Source: Akebia trifoliata
Lineage: Eukaryota; Streptophyta; Magnoliopsida; Ranunculales; Lardizabalaceae
Direction of reading: 5' to 3'
DNA: 64,000 bases
Assembly (NCBI GenBank): GCA_017979445.1
Contig: JADQWC010000535.1
Span: 1 to 64,000, forward strand
The notes beneath the pieces were generated by a model. That model had not been told where the DNA came from, ran no database searches, and saw nothing but the letters and a program-made list of their open reading frames with translations. Shown here one piece after another: positions 44,806-55,892 of the stretch. Made by a program: the position numbers and the translations under genes. The number at the start of each line of letters is the position of its first letter. Position 1 is the stretch's first letter.

Positions 44806-46560
44806 TGAAAGCGCCCTCGATCCGCGGGGTGCGCGGATCTGCTTTTGACCCTTGAGGTTTGGGAGTCGCCACCTAGTTATTACGGTCTAGGAACCAAATT
44901 GACCCTACAATGGATAAAAAGAACTAATCTACTATAGAAATCTGAATCCAGGGATCATGTTACGGGGTTGGAAGGTGTTAGGCACCAACCCCCCCGGCCA
45001 TGCCGGTCTCTACTTATCCCAAATAGATCTACATTGCTAATGATAAACCTAGATTAAAAAAAATAAAAAAAAATTTACCTTTGATCTGCAAAAGTGTTAT
45101 TCCCTCAGATCTGGTTAGAATGGCTCCTTATACCGTATTCCTTACTTCGTTCTATCTCCGGATCTGATTCCTGATCTCCGAGGTAAGGTATCTCCTTCTT
45201 GGATCTGAGTGCTTCAAATTTGTTGTGGATTTCTGGGATGTTTTTGAGAGATTTTTGGGTGTTTTTTTAGGCTAAAATCGGAGTAGGGGTGTTAGGGAAG
45301 GAGTTGGGGCTCCAAAATTAAGATTTTGGGGAGGTTGTGGAGGCTTCTTTACCTACTTTTCCTAGGGTTTTTTCTTTGATACGAAAATAGGGTGTGGAGG
45401 CTCCTATTTATAAAGTTTTTAGAAGCATTAGGGTTTGATTAGGGTTTCAATTAGAGTTTTGACTTAGTCTTTAGGGTTTTAGGGTTTTGACTTTAGTCTT
45501 ATGAGATTGACTTGATTAGTTTAGATTAGGGTTTTGACCTTAGTCCTATGAGATTGACTTGATTAGTTTAGATTAGGGTTTTGATTTAGGGTTTTGACCT
45601 TAGTCTTATGAGATTGACTCGATTAGTTTAGATTAGGGTTTTGATTTAGGATTTTGACTTTAGTCTTATGAGATTGACTTTAATACTTGACTCTAGTCTT
45701 ACTTAATTGACTTTAATTTTGACTTTAGTCTTATTTGATTGACTTTAATATCTTGACCTTAGTCTTGCTTGATTGACTTTAAATTTGGAGAACCCCCTTC
45801 TATTATATCTTTAATTCTTTGGACCCCCAAATGGAGGGGTCCTTAAAGAAATATCTTGCGAACCCTCAACAATTTTGCTTCAAAATCTGATTGATAAATT
45901 TTTTGGTTTAAATTTTAATAATTAATTTCATTAATGTTTCACTTTACATTATTTAATGATTTATTTATTAATTTGAATTTTTTAATTATTAAAATTGTGA
46001 AATTACCATTTTGCCCTCGAGAGGATTTTTTACGTTTTAAGTCGTTTTTCAATGTTCCAGGATGTTTTGAAATCGGTTTTTCGTAAGAAATTCAATGGAA
46101 ATGTTGGTTTTTGTCATTTATGAAATTTTTTGCGTGAAATGGTCGTGAATTTTATGAGGGGTATTTTCGTAATTTTGTCAAATTTTGTGAAAATTGGCGA
46201 AATGATTTATTTGGTTTCGATTTGTCGTTTTATGTATTTGAACAGATTTTCCTAAGCGTAATGTAGGCTCTAAGGTTGTTTTGATGTTAGGGGTATTTTG
46301 GTAATTTGGTCATTTTTAGTGATTTTTATCGTGAAGCTTCTTTTTTGACTTGCAGGATGATGATTTCTATGTTTCTGGGGTAGTATTTTCCTAGCGTAGC
46401 GTGGTTTATAAGTTTTGTCAGTTCGATATACCTCATTCGGATTTCTGAAACATATCTGGTAACAAAATAAAGCATTGGAATAGACATCCATCATTGGGAA
46501 CCTTTGCGATCGGGTTGACGACTTAATTAATCAGGCGGATGCAAAAATGGGGTGTCTACA
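44806..46560 (-). mobile_element. E2 3' LTR, 1755 bp
   Basis: TGAAAGCGCCCTCGATCC...GGGGTGTCTACA on the plus strand. It lacks a 15-bp copy of a TTTTAGGATTTCAA-type motif that is present in the 5' LTR. TATA box CTTTATAAATAG (minus) at 45404-45415. Confidence 0.95.
45450..45790 (-). repeat. Repeats inside the E2 LTR (TTAGTCTTATGAGATTGACT)
   Basis: Seven or so units of 25-50 bp built on GACTTTAGTCTTATGAGATT, with TTTAGATTAGGGTTTTGA spacers in the first four. The same block is at 61260-61575 in the other LTR. It lies downstream of the TATA box on the transcribed strand only if transcription ran rightward; on the minus strand it is upstream or U3-like depending on the start, so its role is unknown. 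Confidence 0.7.
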
Positions 46561-46573
46561 GATGCCCCTCTTT
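46561..46573 (-). promoter_or_regulatory. E2 polypurine tract
   Basis: The minus strand reads AAAGAGGGGCATC immediately before the 3' LTR start TGTAGACACCCC. This is the expected plus-strand primer. E3 has AAAGAGGAGCATT at the same place. Confidence 0.85.
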
Positions 46574-46904
46574 GGCAGAGGGTTGAAGCAAACTAGATAG
46601 CAAATCTATTTTGGTAGATAGTGCGATATCCGAATGACAAAGCTAGTTACAGTTCATTTTGCAGCCTGATTTAACAATTCGTCGGGGCATTCGGATCATT
46701 GAGCGTAAAACTCTCCCCGAACTAGAAAAATGTCAGGTCCTTGAGCGCGAGCTCTCACTTTCAGTGTCAGATCCTTGAATTTTTTAAAAAATTCTCCTTG
46801 ACTGATGTAACAACTGTGCAAGTGTGTTGGCTCAAAATCTGAAATAGATTTCAAAGAGTTTAAGTTGGAAATGAGTCAAATCTGAGCATGAAGTAAATAT
46901 AAAC
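46574..46904 (-). other. E2 3' untranslated segment conserved with E3
   Basis: About 260 bp next to the polypurine tract align with 42824-43060 of E3 (GGTTGAAGCAAACTAGATAG, AAAACTCTC-C-GAACTA, CAAATCCTTGAATTTT). No coding potential. Conservation beside the polypurine tract in elements whose arrays differ suggests function in replication. Confidence 0.6.
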
Positions 46905-47483
46905 TGAGCATAATTCCAAGAAAACCCTTGGCGGCATCTGAGCATAATTCCGAGAAAACCCTCGGCGGTAACTGAGCATAGTTTCGAGAAAACCCTCGAC
47001 GACATCTGAGCATAATTCCAAGAAAACCCTTGGCGGCATCTGAACATAGTTCCAAGAAAACCCTTGGCGGCATCTGAGCATAATTCCAAGAAAACCCTTG
47101 GCGGCATCTGAGCATAGTTCCGAGAAAACCCTCGGCGGCATCTGAGCATAATTCCAAGAAAACCATTGGCGGCATCTGAGCATAGTTCCAAGAAAACCCT
47201 TGGCGGCATCTGAGCATAATTCCGAGAAAACCCTTGGCGGCATCTGAGCATAGTTCCGAGAAAACCCTCGGCGGTATCTGAGCATAATTCCAAGAAAACC
47301 CTCGGCGGCATCTGAGCATAGTTCCGAGAAAACCCTCGGCGGCATCTGAGCATAATTCCAAGAAAACCCTTGGCGGCATCTGAGCATAGTTCCGAGAAAA
47401 CCCTCGGCGGCATCTGAGCATAATTCCAAGAAAACCCTTGGCGGCATCTGAGCATAGTTCTGAGAAAAACCCTCGGCGGCATC
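46905..47483 (-). repeat. E2 34-bp tandem array with covarying stem-loop, 17 copies
   Basis: Seventeen units of 34 bp (the last has one extra A). Each contains CCAAG-AAAACC-CTTGG or CCGAG-AAAACC-CTCGG on the plus strand; one has TCGAG/CTCGA. Variant pairs change together in 14 of 17 units, and the exceptions are one G-T wobble, one A-C mismatch and one altered outer pair. The last units alternate the two types, giving a 68-bp higher-order repeat. 34 is not divisible by three, so all frames on the minus strand are open and give spurious 181-260-codon frames. Confidence 0.93.
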
Positions 47484-48204
47484 TGGCTGAGTAAAACTGA
47501 GAACAAAGAAATAAATCTGGGAGAGAAACGATTGAAAATGAATCTGGAAAAGAGTGGTAGAATCTGGGAATGAATATATTTGGAACAGAATGGATGTCCT
47601 ATCTCCTATGTGAGATTCAGAATGCATTTGTTTGAACCTCAAGGTTTTATCAAAAAAAGTTTTATAAATTTAAAACCTGAGTTTGAACCTCAAGAGTTTT
47701 TTGAAAAACTGCTATCAAGAGGGTAACCTTAAGTTTGGAGTTCTCATTATTTTTTTTAGGATTAACATTGCTCAAAAACAAAATGTCCCTAGTTTGACAA
47801 TAAACATGGCATTGAACACATCATTAAAAAATGCCCCTAATATAAGGGGGGAAATTACATATCTAGAGGAAAAAGAAAAAAAATGCCCCTTGTATGAAAG
47901 TTTGAAATATTTGATTACCACAAGCGCAATAAAGATCCAACTTTTAATTTTGATTAATTTTATTAAAGATTTCGAGTCAGGCTCAAGAGAAAAAAATATT
48001 TCCTTTTGAGACTCATCATAAAATTCACCATTCTCTCCATTGGTTCACTTGGGGAAGTAAGAATTTTCAGATCGATTGTAGACAAGATACTTGTGGCTTC
48101 TGAATCTATTCCTGGTTTAAGCTGAGTATTGAACTTGATTATTCGGATTTCTGATGTTTCAGCTCGAACTGCTCTCAGCTTGGGATTTTCTTCTGTTTTT
48201 TTTT
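47484..48204 (-). other. E2 3' non-coding region, no gene seen
   Basis: AT-rich, includes a repeated phrase TGAACCTCAAG(G/A)GTTTT (about 47634 and 47693). The 108-codon plus-strand frame at 47683-48009 has no domain and is antisense to the element. Confidence 0.45.
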
Positions 48205-48430
48205 TTTTTTGCTCTAACTTTTGCCTAGATCGCCTTTCCAGGTTTTCAATCTATCGAGCTTGCTCTAACTTTTGCCTAGATCGCCTTTTCAGGTTTTCAA
48301 TCTAGCGAGCTTTTTTCTTTTTTCTTGGCTCTGATTGTTGCCAAAGTTGTCCTTTCAGATTTTCACCTTGCGAGCTTGCCTTAATTTTTGCCTAAGTCGC
48401 CCTTTTCCGGGTTTTCAACTTAGCAGGCTT
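48205..48430 (-). repeat. E2 second tandem array, about 52-68-bp unit, 4 copies
   Basis: Four diverged units of TTGCCTA(G/A)(A/G)TCGCC-TTTCAGGTTTTCAA-CTAGCGAGCTTGCTC. The junction GAGCTTGCTC is a perfect inverted repeat (GAGC-TT-GCTC). A T-run precedes the first unit. It lies between integrase and the 34-bp array. Confidence 0.75.
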
Positions 48431-48848
48431 TTCATTTTTTTTTTAATCTTTTTCTTCTCCTCTGAAGTTCTAGAATTACTGTCTGATCATGCTTCGCTAC
48501 CCTCCTTGACTTTTTCACACGGTACTTAGGAGGACTTTTATAGGTAGGCTTGGGACTAGGCATAAAAAGAAAGGAATTTTGAGGCTCAAAAACCCAAATG
48601 CCCCTTGTGTGGCATTTCATTTAAAATTTTTTCTTGAATTTCTTCCTTTCCCCCCATTTTGGATGATATTTCTTTTCTTTTGAATTTTTTCTTTTTAGAT
48701 TTTTTCTTTGTCGGGGAATCTATATTTTTTTTTTTGATGTGGTGTCGGGCGGCCTGAAGTAACTTCTCAGGTTGCCTACGTACCCCAAATTTTTGGGATC
48801 AGACCAAACGTAGTTCAGATTTTCCCTCCCCTAGGTTAGGTGATCAGG
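48431..48848 (-). other. E2 region just downstream of integrase, no gene seen
   Basis: T-rich with several homopolymer runs. No frame continues integrase past about 48849. Confidence 0.45.
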
Positions 48849-50251
48849 CTAAGAAATAAAAGGCACAATTTTTCTCTTTTTGAACAGGCTGCAAGGGGTT
48901 GAGAAAGGAGATAAAGAATTAGGTAGTAGTAGAAAATTGATTCGGCCAAAAATGGCCTCCTTAAATGTAGTACCGTTTGATTGGTCAAGGTTGGTTGGTT
49001 CTGGTAACTCGATTCCATCATGATCTTGAAGCCTGACAGCTTTTCCTGGTAGTATCTCCTTGATGATGTACGGACCTCCCAATTTGGTTTGAACTTCCCT
49101 CTAGGGTCAAAGATAGGTGCCCCGATTCTCTTTGAGTACTAAATCCCCGTTGTAAGTGACGAACCTTGATCTTTTTATCAAATGCACGGGCAACTCTTCT
49201 TTGATAAGCTTGCACGTGATACAAAGCTCTCAGTCGTTTTTTTTCTTCAATCAAATTCAATTCTTCATACCGCTGGCGAACCCAATCTGTTTCTGACAAC
49301 TGACTTTCCAACAAGACCCTCAGAGATGGAATTTCCATTTCAACTGGCAAGACTGCTTCCATGCCATACACTAAGGAGTAGGGAGTAGCTCCAGTAGAGG
49401 ATCGAATTGAAGTTCGATATGCCCATAGTGCAAATGACAGTTTTTCAGACCAATCTCGATGTGATTGACACATTTTCCTTGATAGTTTTAAGATTCTTAT
49501 TAGCTGCTTCGACTGCTCCATTAGTTTGAGGGCGGTAAGGAGATGATTTGTGGTGTGAGATTTTAAACTTTGAACACAAAGTAATAACCTCAGCTTTGAA
49601 ATGTGACCCGTTGTCAGAAATCAGTTCCGAAGGTACCCCGTACCGGCTAATGATGTTCGTTTGGATAAATTTTGCAACTCGAGATGCAGTGAGGACAGCA
49701 TAAGAGGCAGCTTTGACCCACTTAGTAAAATAATCGATAGCAACTAAAATGTATTCATGCCCATTTGATGCTTTAGGCGATATTTTACCAATAATGTCGA
49801 TTCCCCAAACTGAGAATGGCCATGGTGAAGTCAGACCAACTAATCGAGAAGGTGGCACATGTATGAGATTTGCATGTATTTGGCATTTGTGGCAGGTCTT
49901 GACCATGTGATGACAATCTGTTTCCATCGTAGGCCAGTAGTACCCTTGTCTCATAATTTTCTTAGCTAACATTTTCCCACTCATGTGAGGGCCGCATTCT
50001 CCTGAATGTAGTTCAACCATTATCTGTTCAGCTTGATCTTCATCGACGCACGACAAATGAATCCCATCATAAGACCTTTTGTACAAACTTCCTGCGCACA
50101 GGATGAATTGAGATGCTAATCTTAAAAAAGGGTTTGTCGTTCCTTCCTCGATGCTTCTTCTGGAAATTCTTGTTTTTCCAACACCTTTGTAATATCTGTG
50201 TACCACGGCTTTCCATCGGGTAGTCGAGTAGCAATATTGATCTGACAGCAA
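48849..50251 (-). pseudogene. E2 integrase, complete domain set but frameshifted
   Basis: The frame 50251-49445 has the zinc-binding HHCC (H82, H89, C120, C123) and the core with D152 (VWGIDIIG), D213 (ELISDNGSHF) and E248 (NGAVEAANKN), so all catalytic residues are present. A shift near 49450-49520 moves into 49521-49018, which continues the core and C-terminal part (LSFALWAYRTSIRSSTGATP, YGMEAVLPVE). Another shift near 49080 leads to GGPYIIKEILPGKAVRLQDH, the terminal SH3-like segment. Integrase would insert the cDNA. Two frameshifts leave this copy without a full-length product. No chromodomain is present, as expected for Tat. Confidence 0.88.
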
Positions 50252-50288
50252 TATGCAGGTTTGTCTTTGACTTCAACGGTGATCGGCC

Positions 50289-52012
50289 TCAATTCATGCC
50301 AGGGGGTAAATGGATCATTGAAGATAGAGTGGCTAACGAGTCAGCAAATCTATTATCTTCCCTTGACACGTGTTGGAACAGAATAGCTTCAAACTTACTC
50401 ACTAAGTTTAACAAATATTCATGATAAGGCTTCAGCTTTTCGTCCCTAGTCTTCCATTCTTCCAATGACTGGTGTATGACCAAGGCTGAATCCCCAAAGA
50501 CTTCGATTTCTGTAATGCCCAGATTCAAAGCAGCTTCAAGTCCAGCGATGCATGCCTCATATTCAGCTGTGTTATTGGTATAGAGAAGGCTAACTTAATA
50601 GCGATCGGAATGTGGCATCCTTCCGGAGAAAACAGGACTGCCCCTATTCCATACCCATTCTGATTGGCCGCTCCATCGAAATACAACTGCCATGTTTGGT
50701 TCTGAGGCTCTTCTTCAACATGTAAGATGTTCTCATCTGGGAACTGATCAATAGGCCTTATTCCTTCTGCTACTGGGTGATCTGCCAAGTATTCTGCTAC
50801 AGCTCTCCCCTTGATGGATTTCTGTGTAACATGCGTGATGTCAAACTCTGATAACAACAATAACCATCGTGCGGTTCTTCCTGTCAGTGCCGGTTTCTCG
50901 AAAAGATACTTGAGAGGATCCATCCGAGATAACAAGATAATTGAATGGGATAGCATATAGTGTCGAAGTCTCTGAGTAGCCCATACCAGTGCCAAGCAAG
51001 TTTTTTCCAGGACTGAATACTTTCGTTCATACTCTAACATCTTCTTACTGATGTAGTAGATAGCCCTTTCTTTGCGAGTATCTTTGTCATACTGTGCCAG
51101 CATACATCCCATAGCTTCTTCTGTGACTGACAGATAAAGAAGAAGTGGTTCACCCGGTGTGGGTGGAACCAAAATAGGTGGGTTCAAGAGATACTCCTTG
51201 ACTTGGTCGAAGGCCTTTTGACATTGCTCATTCCAAACTGTTGGTTCATTCTTCTTGAGGAGCTTGAAAATAGGTTCGCAGACGTTGGTGAGTTGAGCTA
51301 TGAATCTACTGACGTACTGGATTCTGCCTAAAAACCCTCGAATTTGCTTTTCAGTTTTCGGCGGTGGCATATCTTGGATAGCTTTAATCTTCACAGGGTC
51401 TACTTCGATCCCTCTTTGACTGACCACAAATCCTAATAATTTTCCAGAAGTTACTCCAAACACACATTTCTGCGGGTTGAGGCGGAGTTTGTACTTTTGA
51501 ATCCTCGTGAGAAATTTTTCTAAAGCAGCAACATGCCCCAGTCGTTCTTTGGATTTAACTATCATATCATCTACATAGACTTCAACTTCCTTGTGTATCA
51601 TGTCATGTAGTAGAGTCGTGGCTGCTCTTTGATAAGTGGCTCCGGCATTCTTCAGACCAAAAGGCATAACTTTGTAACAAAAGGTTCCCCACTGTGTGAT
51701 AAATGACGTCTTTTGCATATCTCGAGGATCCATTTTTATCTGATTGTACCCCGAAAAACCATCCATGAAGGACAATAAAGCATGTCCTGCTGTACTATCT
51801 ACTAGAACGTCTATGTGTGGTAAAGGAAAACTATCCTTTGGGCTTGCTTTGTTTAGATCTCTAAAGTCCACACACATCCTGACTTTTCCATCCTTCTTCG
51901 GCACCTGGACGACATTGGCAATCCACTCAGGGTATTCTACTACTTCCAAGAATCCAGCGTTAATCTGCTTCGTAACTTCTTCTTTTATTTTCAGAGTCCA
52001 TTCCGGTTTCAT
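50289..52012 (-). pseudogene. E2 reverse transcriptase plus two RNase H domains
   Basis: From 52012 the frame gives RT with SFMDGFSGYNQ (about 81-91) and active site YVDD (about 146-149). The original RNase H follows but its first catalytic Asp is replaced (LYLSVTEEAMG, where active enzymes have LYLDAS). A second, archaeal-type RNase H begins near residue 443 (LYFDGAANQNGYGIGAVLF). It shifts frame near 50560-50600 and continues as 50528-50289 (ITEIEVFGDSALVIHQS, VSREDNRFADSLATL), preserving its later acidic residues. A decayed first and an added second RNase H is the documented Tat arrangement. Upstream, an in-frame TAG (52025) in PIK-stop-KLRRMKPEW separates it from the linker; a CAG to TAG change would explain it. 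Confidence 0.92.
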
Positions 52013-52024
52013 ACGTCGAAGTTT

Positions 52025-53076
52025 CTATTTAATGGGTCGAGCATCTGGATATAACGAAATCCGATGTTGAACAATGTCTGTGCTTATTCCCGGCATATCC
52101 TCATAAGACCACGCGAACACGTCTTTGAACTTTCTGAGCAACTCTACTATCCCTTTGCGTTCATCGGGGGATAATGTGATCCCAATCCGAATCTCTTGAG
52201 GGTTTTCTTTTGTTCCGAGATTGATAACCTCTACTTCCTCCATTGGAGGTTGAGCCCGACGTTCATTTTCTTGGTCAAGTAATTTGATTATTTCAGGAGG
52301 AGGTTCTTCATCAGAAGATTCTCCCTCCGAAGTCAGATTATTAGTTAAATTATTATTGCGCTCGGGGTAATCAAGAATTTCTTTCATTTCATTAAAAGGA
52401 GATGGGGTAACAGGACTCATTGCCAACTTGACAGACTCACTTAACTCAGCAGCAATAGTGAACTTACTTGACTCAACAGAAACAAATGACTTATCTGGCA
52501 TGTCGGACTGAACAGGACTAAGAGGACTGACAGACCCAGTCTTGACATGCAATACAGGACTAATTACATGATAGCTAGAGAGACACCCTACAGCGGGTTT
52601 GATTGCAGACTGAGGATTTGGGATCCCCTTCTCGGTTGACAACACCAAGACACTGTGATTTTCAATGAATAACTGATCGATGTTGAGGGAGTCTAGATTG
52701 AACTGCCAGTCTTCAATTTTCTTCTCTTCAGCTTCTGTGCTTGCTTCCTCTTCAGGCCAATCCATACCAAAAAAGATCTCAAATCCCGGCAGACGAGTAC
52801 CTGTGATGTGGTCAATGAATGGCTCGGGGAACCCACAGTAACGGAAATCTTCTTCTCCTTCCTTCACAAATAGCCATTAAGGGTCTTACGATAAGGCTTC
52901 ATCTTGATGAGATCCATGGTTCGTCTTTGCCTTTTCGCCATTGCCTTGTCTCGCTTTGTCTTCCAGTATTGGGCCCAATCTTCATTAGTAGGCTTATATC
53001 CTAGCCCAAATGTGCCAATGACCTCTTTAATCACTGGTGCCTCTTTAATACCTTGCTGCTTGCGGCCTAAGCCCAT
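52025..53076 (-). pseudogene. E2 protease-RT linker, acidic
   Basis: 53076-52864 (GLGRKQQGIKEAP...EVIGTFGLGYKPTNED) and 52867-52025 are two frames joined by a one-base shift. The second is acidic and low in conserved motifs (EGESSDEEPPPEIIKLLDQE) and ends with FKDVFAWSYEDMPG and the HRISLYPDARPIK segment that normally precedes RT in plant Gypsy pol. The large linker helps explain why Tat polyproteins are long. Its role is unknown. Confidence 0.75.
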
Positions 53077-53965
53077 ACCAGGGAAAAATCTCTCATTTTC
53101 TTGAATATATTGGCCATATTGCAGTTAGAAGTATTTTCCATTGGAAAATATTCTTTCATGGCTTGATCCCATTGGACTGAGCATATTTTCTCAAACTCGA
53201 ACCCACTGAGCTCTACTCCCTGTTGTTCTGGCTGAATCTCAAGCAGCGGCTCATCCTTAGCTTCAGTACTATTTATGATCCCTACGATTTCAGCATCTCC
53301 ATGGAGAGTGATCACTAGCCCATCTCTGATAAACTTGACCTTCTGGTGCAGCGTGGAAGGTATGGCTTTGATTTGGTGTAGCCACGGTCTTCCTAATAAC
53401 AGATTAAAGGAGGACTGGATGTCTATGACCTGAAATTCTACCAGAAATTCAGCTATGCCCGTGGACAATCGAAGGTGCAGAATTCCCAATACGTCCCTTT
53501 TAGTGTTATCATAGGCCCTAACCCCCTGATTAGTGGGCTTGAGATCTTCAGTTTTAAACCCAAGGCAAGTGGCGGTCTTCAAAGGGCAAACATTCAATGC
53601 ACTCCCATTATCGATCAATACCAGAGGTACCCTCATCCCGTTACAGTCAATTGTGATGTGCAGTGGCTTAGTGTGGTTTGCTCCTTCCTTTGGGAGATCG
53701 GAGTCCGAGAATGACAAGATATTTTCCACATAGGTCGCCCCTACTATGTTGGCTAGCTGATCTGGAGAAGTGTCAGGGAGACTTGGGCTGTACTTAATGC
53801 TTTGAGAACAGCCTCCCTATGGGCAGTGGAAGCCATAAGTAAACCCCAGACTGAGATGTTGGCTCTTGATTTCTTCAGTTGCTTGATCACAGAGTTATCT
53901 TCTTCAATATTTTCTGTGATAGGATCTTCTTTTCTTTTCTTGCCAAAGCTGCCGGATATCAACAC
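53067..53965 (-). pseudogene. E2 aspartic protease
   Basis: The frame 53729-53067 has LIDNGSALNVCP with the catalytic Asp at about residue 40, and FNLLLGRPWLH then STLHQKVKF further on, the same set as E1. The N-terminal part (53965-53753: VWGLLMASTAHREAVLKALS) lies in another register and matches ILGLIQKSEEHQEALLKVL of E1, so the gap near 53740 is a frameshift. Downstream the frame passes through FSLVWA into the linker with a further shift. Confidence 0.85.
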
Positions 53966-54317
53966 ACAGTTCTTGTGGCTTAAAAACTCTTCCCCCTCGA
54001 GTCATATGTCTAACTTCATCACAGAGAGAGGATAAGGTTCATCTTCTTCAGTCAGCACGTATGGATCTTCATCTGTTAAAGGTACAGGGCTTTTTAAGTT
54101 CATCTGGGCCAACAGGTAACTGGTGAATGTGGGGCTACTGTATCGAGGGGGGGATAATAGACAGTATCATCTGAGGTTAAATCAAATGGTTATCGATGTG
54201 TTGTGGTGAAACCTCATCAGTGAAGGCTATCCCGGCAAGGGGGTAACTAGGCGGTTTGACTGGAATGGGATGGATGAGAGACTGGATCGAATGGCAATGG
54301 TGTGTGAGAAACCATGT

Positions 54318-55694
54318 TCAAAGTTGGTGGAGGTTGATAGGTAGGCAGTGGATTAGTGGTGACATTCGGTGGGCTAGGGATTGTGACCTTCTTGTGTCAA
54401 TCAGGTTTTGAATGGCATGACGTAGGGTAATACATCGATCCGTGTGATGGCCAGGGTTTTGATGGAACTCGCAGAATAAGTTAGAATTGTGTCCAGCTGG
54501 CAAGGGATTAGGTAGAGGTCGGGGTTGGATAGGGGTAAGAAGCCCTTTTTTCACCAATTTGTGAAAAGCTACAGTGAGACTCATCCCTAGATTGGTAAAT
54601 TGACGCGGAGTTCGAGGTTGACTTGGGTGAGCCTGGTTACTAGTTCGGACTGGGGGTTGAGCTGAGGTAGCTGATGTGTTGGCTATGTAGACATGGTTGG
54701 TGTTAGGTTTAGAAACAGGGGTTTCTTAAGCTTGTTATCCGAGGGGTTAGAAAGAATCTCAGAGGCAAATGCGTCCTCGAGTTGGCTTCCGGCTTGTAAC
54801 AAAGACTCGAAAGTAGGGAGATATTGGGCCACTAAGTGCTGAGCATATCCTTGCGAGAGGTTCTTTAGGATAATCGCTACTTGTTCTTTCTCTGACGGGT
54901 CTATCCCACATTTGGGCAGCCTTGGCCCTCCAACGACCAATGAAATCAGTAAATGTCTCCCCATTTATCTGCTTAGTCGCCTCCAAATCTCTTCTTGAAG
55001 TCTCAATCTCGGTACTGTACTTATACTGATGCCAGAAGGCCTTTGACATGCTCTCCCAGGTGCCCACAGTAACTGGATCCTGAGACATTAGCCAACGTAG
55101 TGCTGACCTTGATAAAGTCCTCTGAAACAACAACGTCATATGTTCGTCACTGAGCCCCATAGTGCGCATGTTAGTAACATATACCTTAAGATGTGTTTTT
55201 GCACACCCTATACCACTAAACTTGTCCATTTCTGGCATCACGAACTTCTCGGACAGATGGATTCTAGGGATGCGGTTCAGAGTTTCAATACCTGCTGTAA
55301 TTTCATCGATGCCTTTTATACTTTTCATAGCCGACTCTAACTGAGACATTCTGTTAGCTAACATCGGACTTTCATTGACATATTCTTCATCTCCGTCAAG
55401 TTCGAAGACTTCATGTGGATGTCTCTCTTCTACTTTCTTTCCTTTTGGATCATTTAAGGGATTGCCTGTTGATTCTGAGGTCTGTTCTAGCACTTCTACT
55501 TTACCCTTTATACTGGTGATATCATTGGCAAAGGCTGCCAAGATCTTACGGATTTCTGTAAGTTCAGATTCTGAAGCCATCTCTGCTTGTTGACTTGGTA
55601 CCGTAGCTCGTTCTAACCGACTGGACTTACGACTCCAACTAGGAGGTGGACGCTGGAGTTTGGGCGCAATGATAATCCTATATGACCCCATCAA
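54318..55694 (-). pseudogene. E2 gag, frameshifted
   Basis: 55694-54759 carries an N-terminal coiled-coil-like region (residues 40-110) and the capsid (LSEKFVMPEMDKFSGIGCAK; LLFQRTLSRSALRWL; TFTDFIGRWRAKAAQM). After a shift near 54890 the frame 54964-54683 continues EQVAIILKNLSQGYAQHLVA. After another, 54584-54318 gives the knuckle CEFHQNPGHHTDRC and the following helix. Bases 53966-54317 hold only the low-conservation gag-pro spacer. Gag would build the particle; the two shifts disable it. Confidence 0.85.
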
Positions 55695-55892
55695 AGGTAA
55701 ATTTAGTCAATTTCAGTATTACCCTCTTGATAACATTTTAAGGAATCATTTCATTGAGGTTTGTGCACCAATCCATTAATTAATCCATTCACATAATGAA
55801 CATTCAAAGAAGAAATCAACATTTATTTGAAAGAAAAAAAATAGCTTTATTGAAAACGATTGACAAATAAATGTTCTCATTAAAAACATCTT

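Noticed and set aside
45450..45680. Telomere-like TTTAGGGTTTTAGGG motifs
   Set aside because: Irregular, present identically in both LTRs of E2, and mixed with other LTR-internal repeats; not an interstitial telomere array.
46832..47642. Three overlapping long minus-strand frames of 181-260 codons encoding a repetitive protein
   Set aside because: They are the same 34-bp repeat read in three registers. Period 34 leaves every frame open, and there is no domain or codon signal.
47683..48009. 108-codon plus-strand frame
   Set aside because: Lies antisense in the 3' non-coding part of E2 with no recognisable motif.
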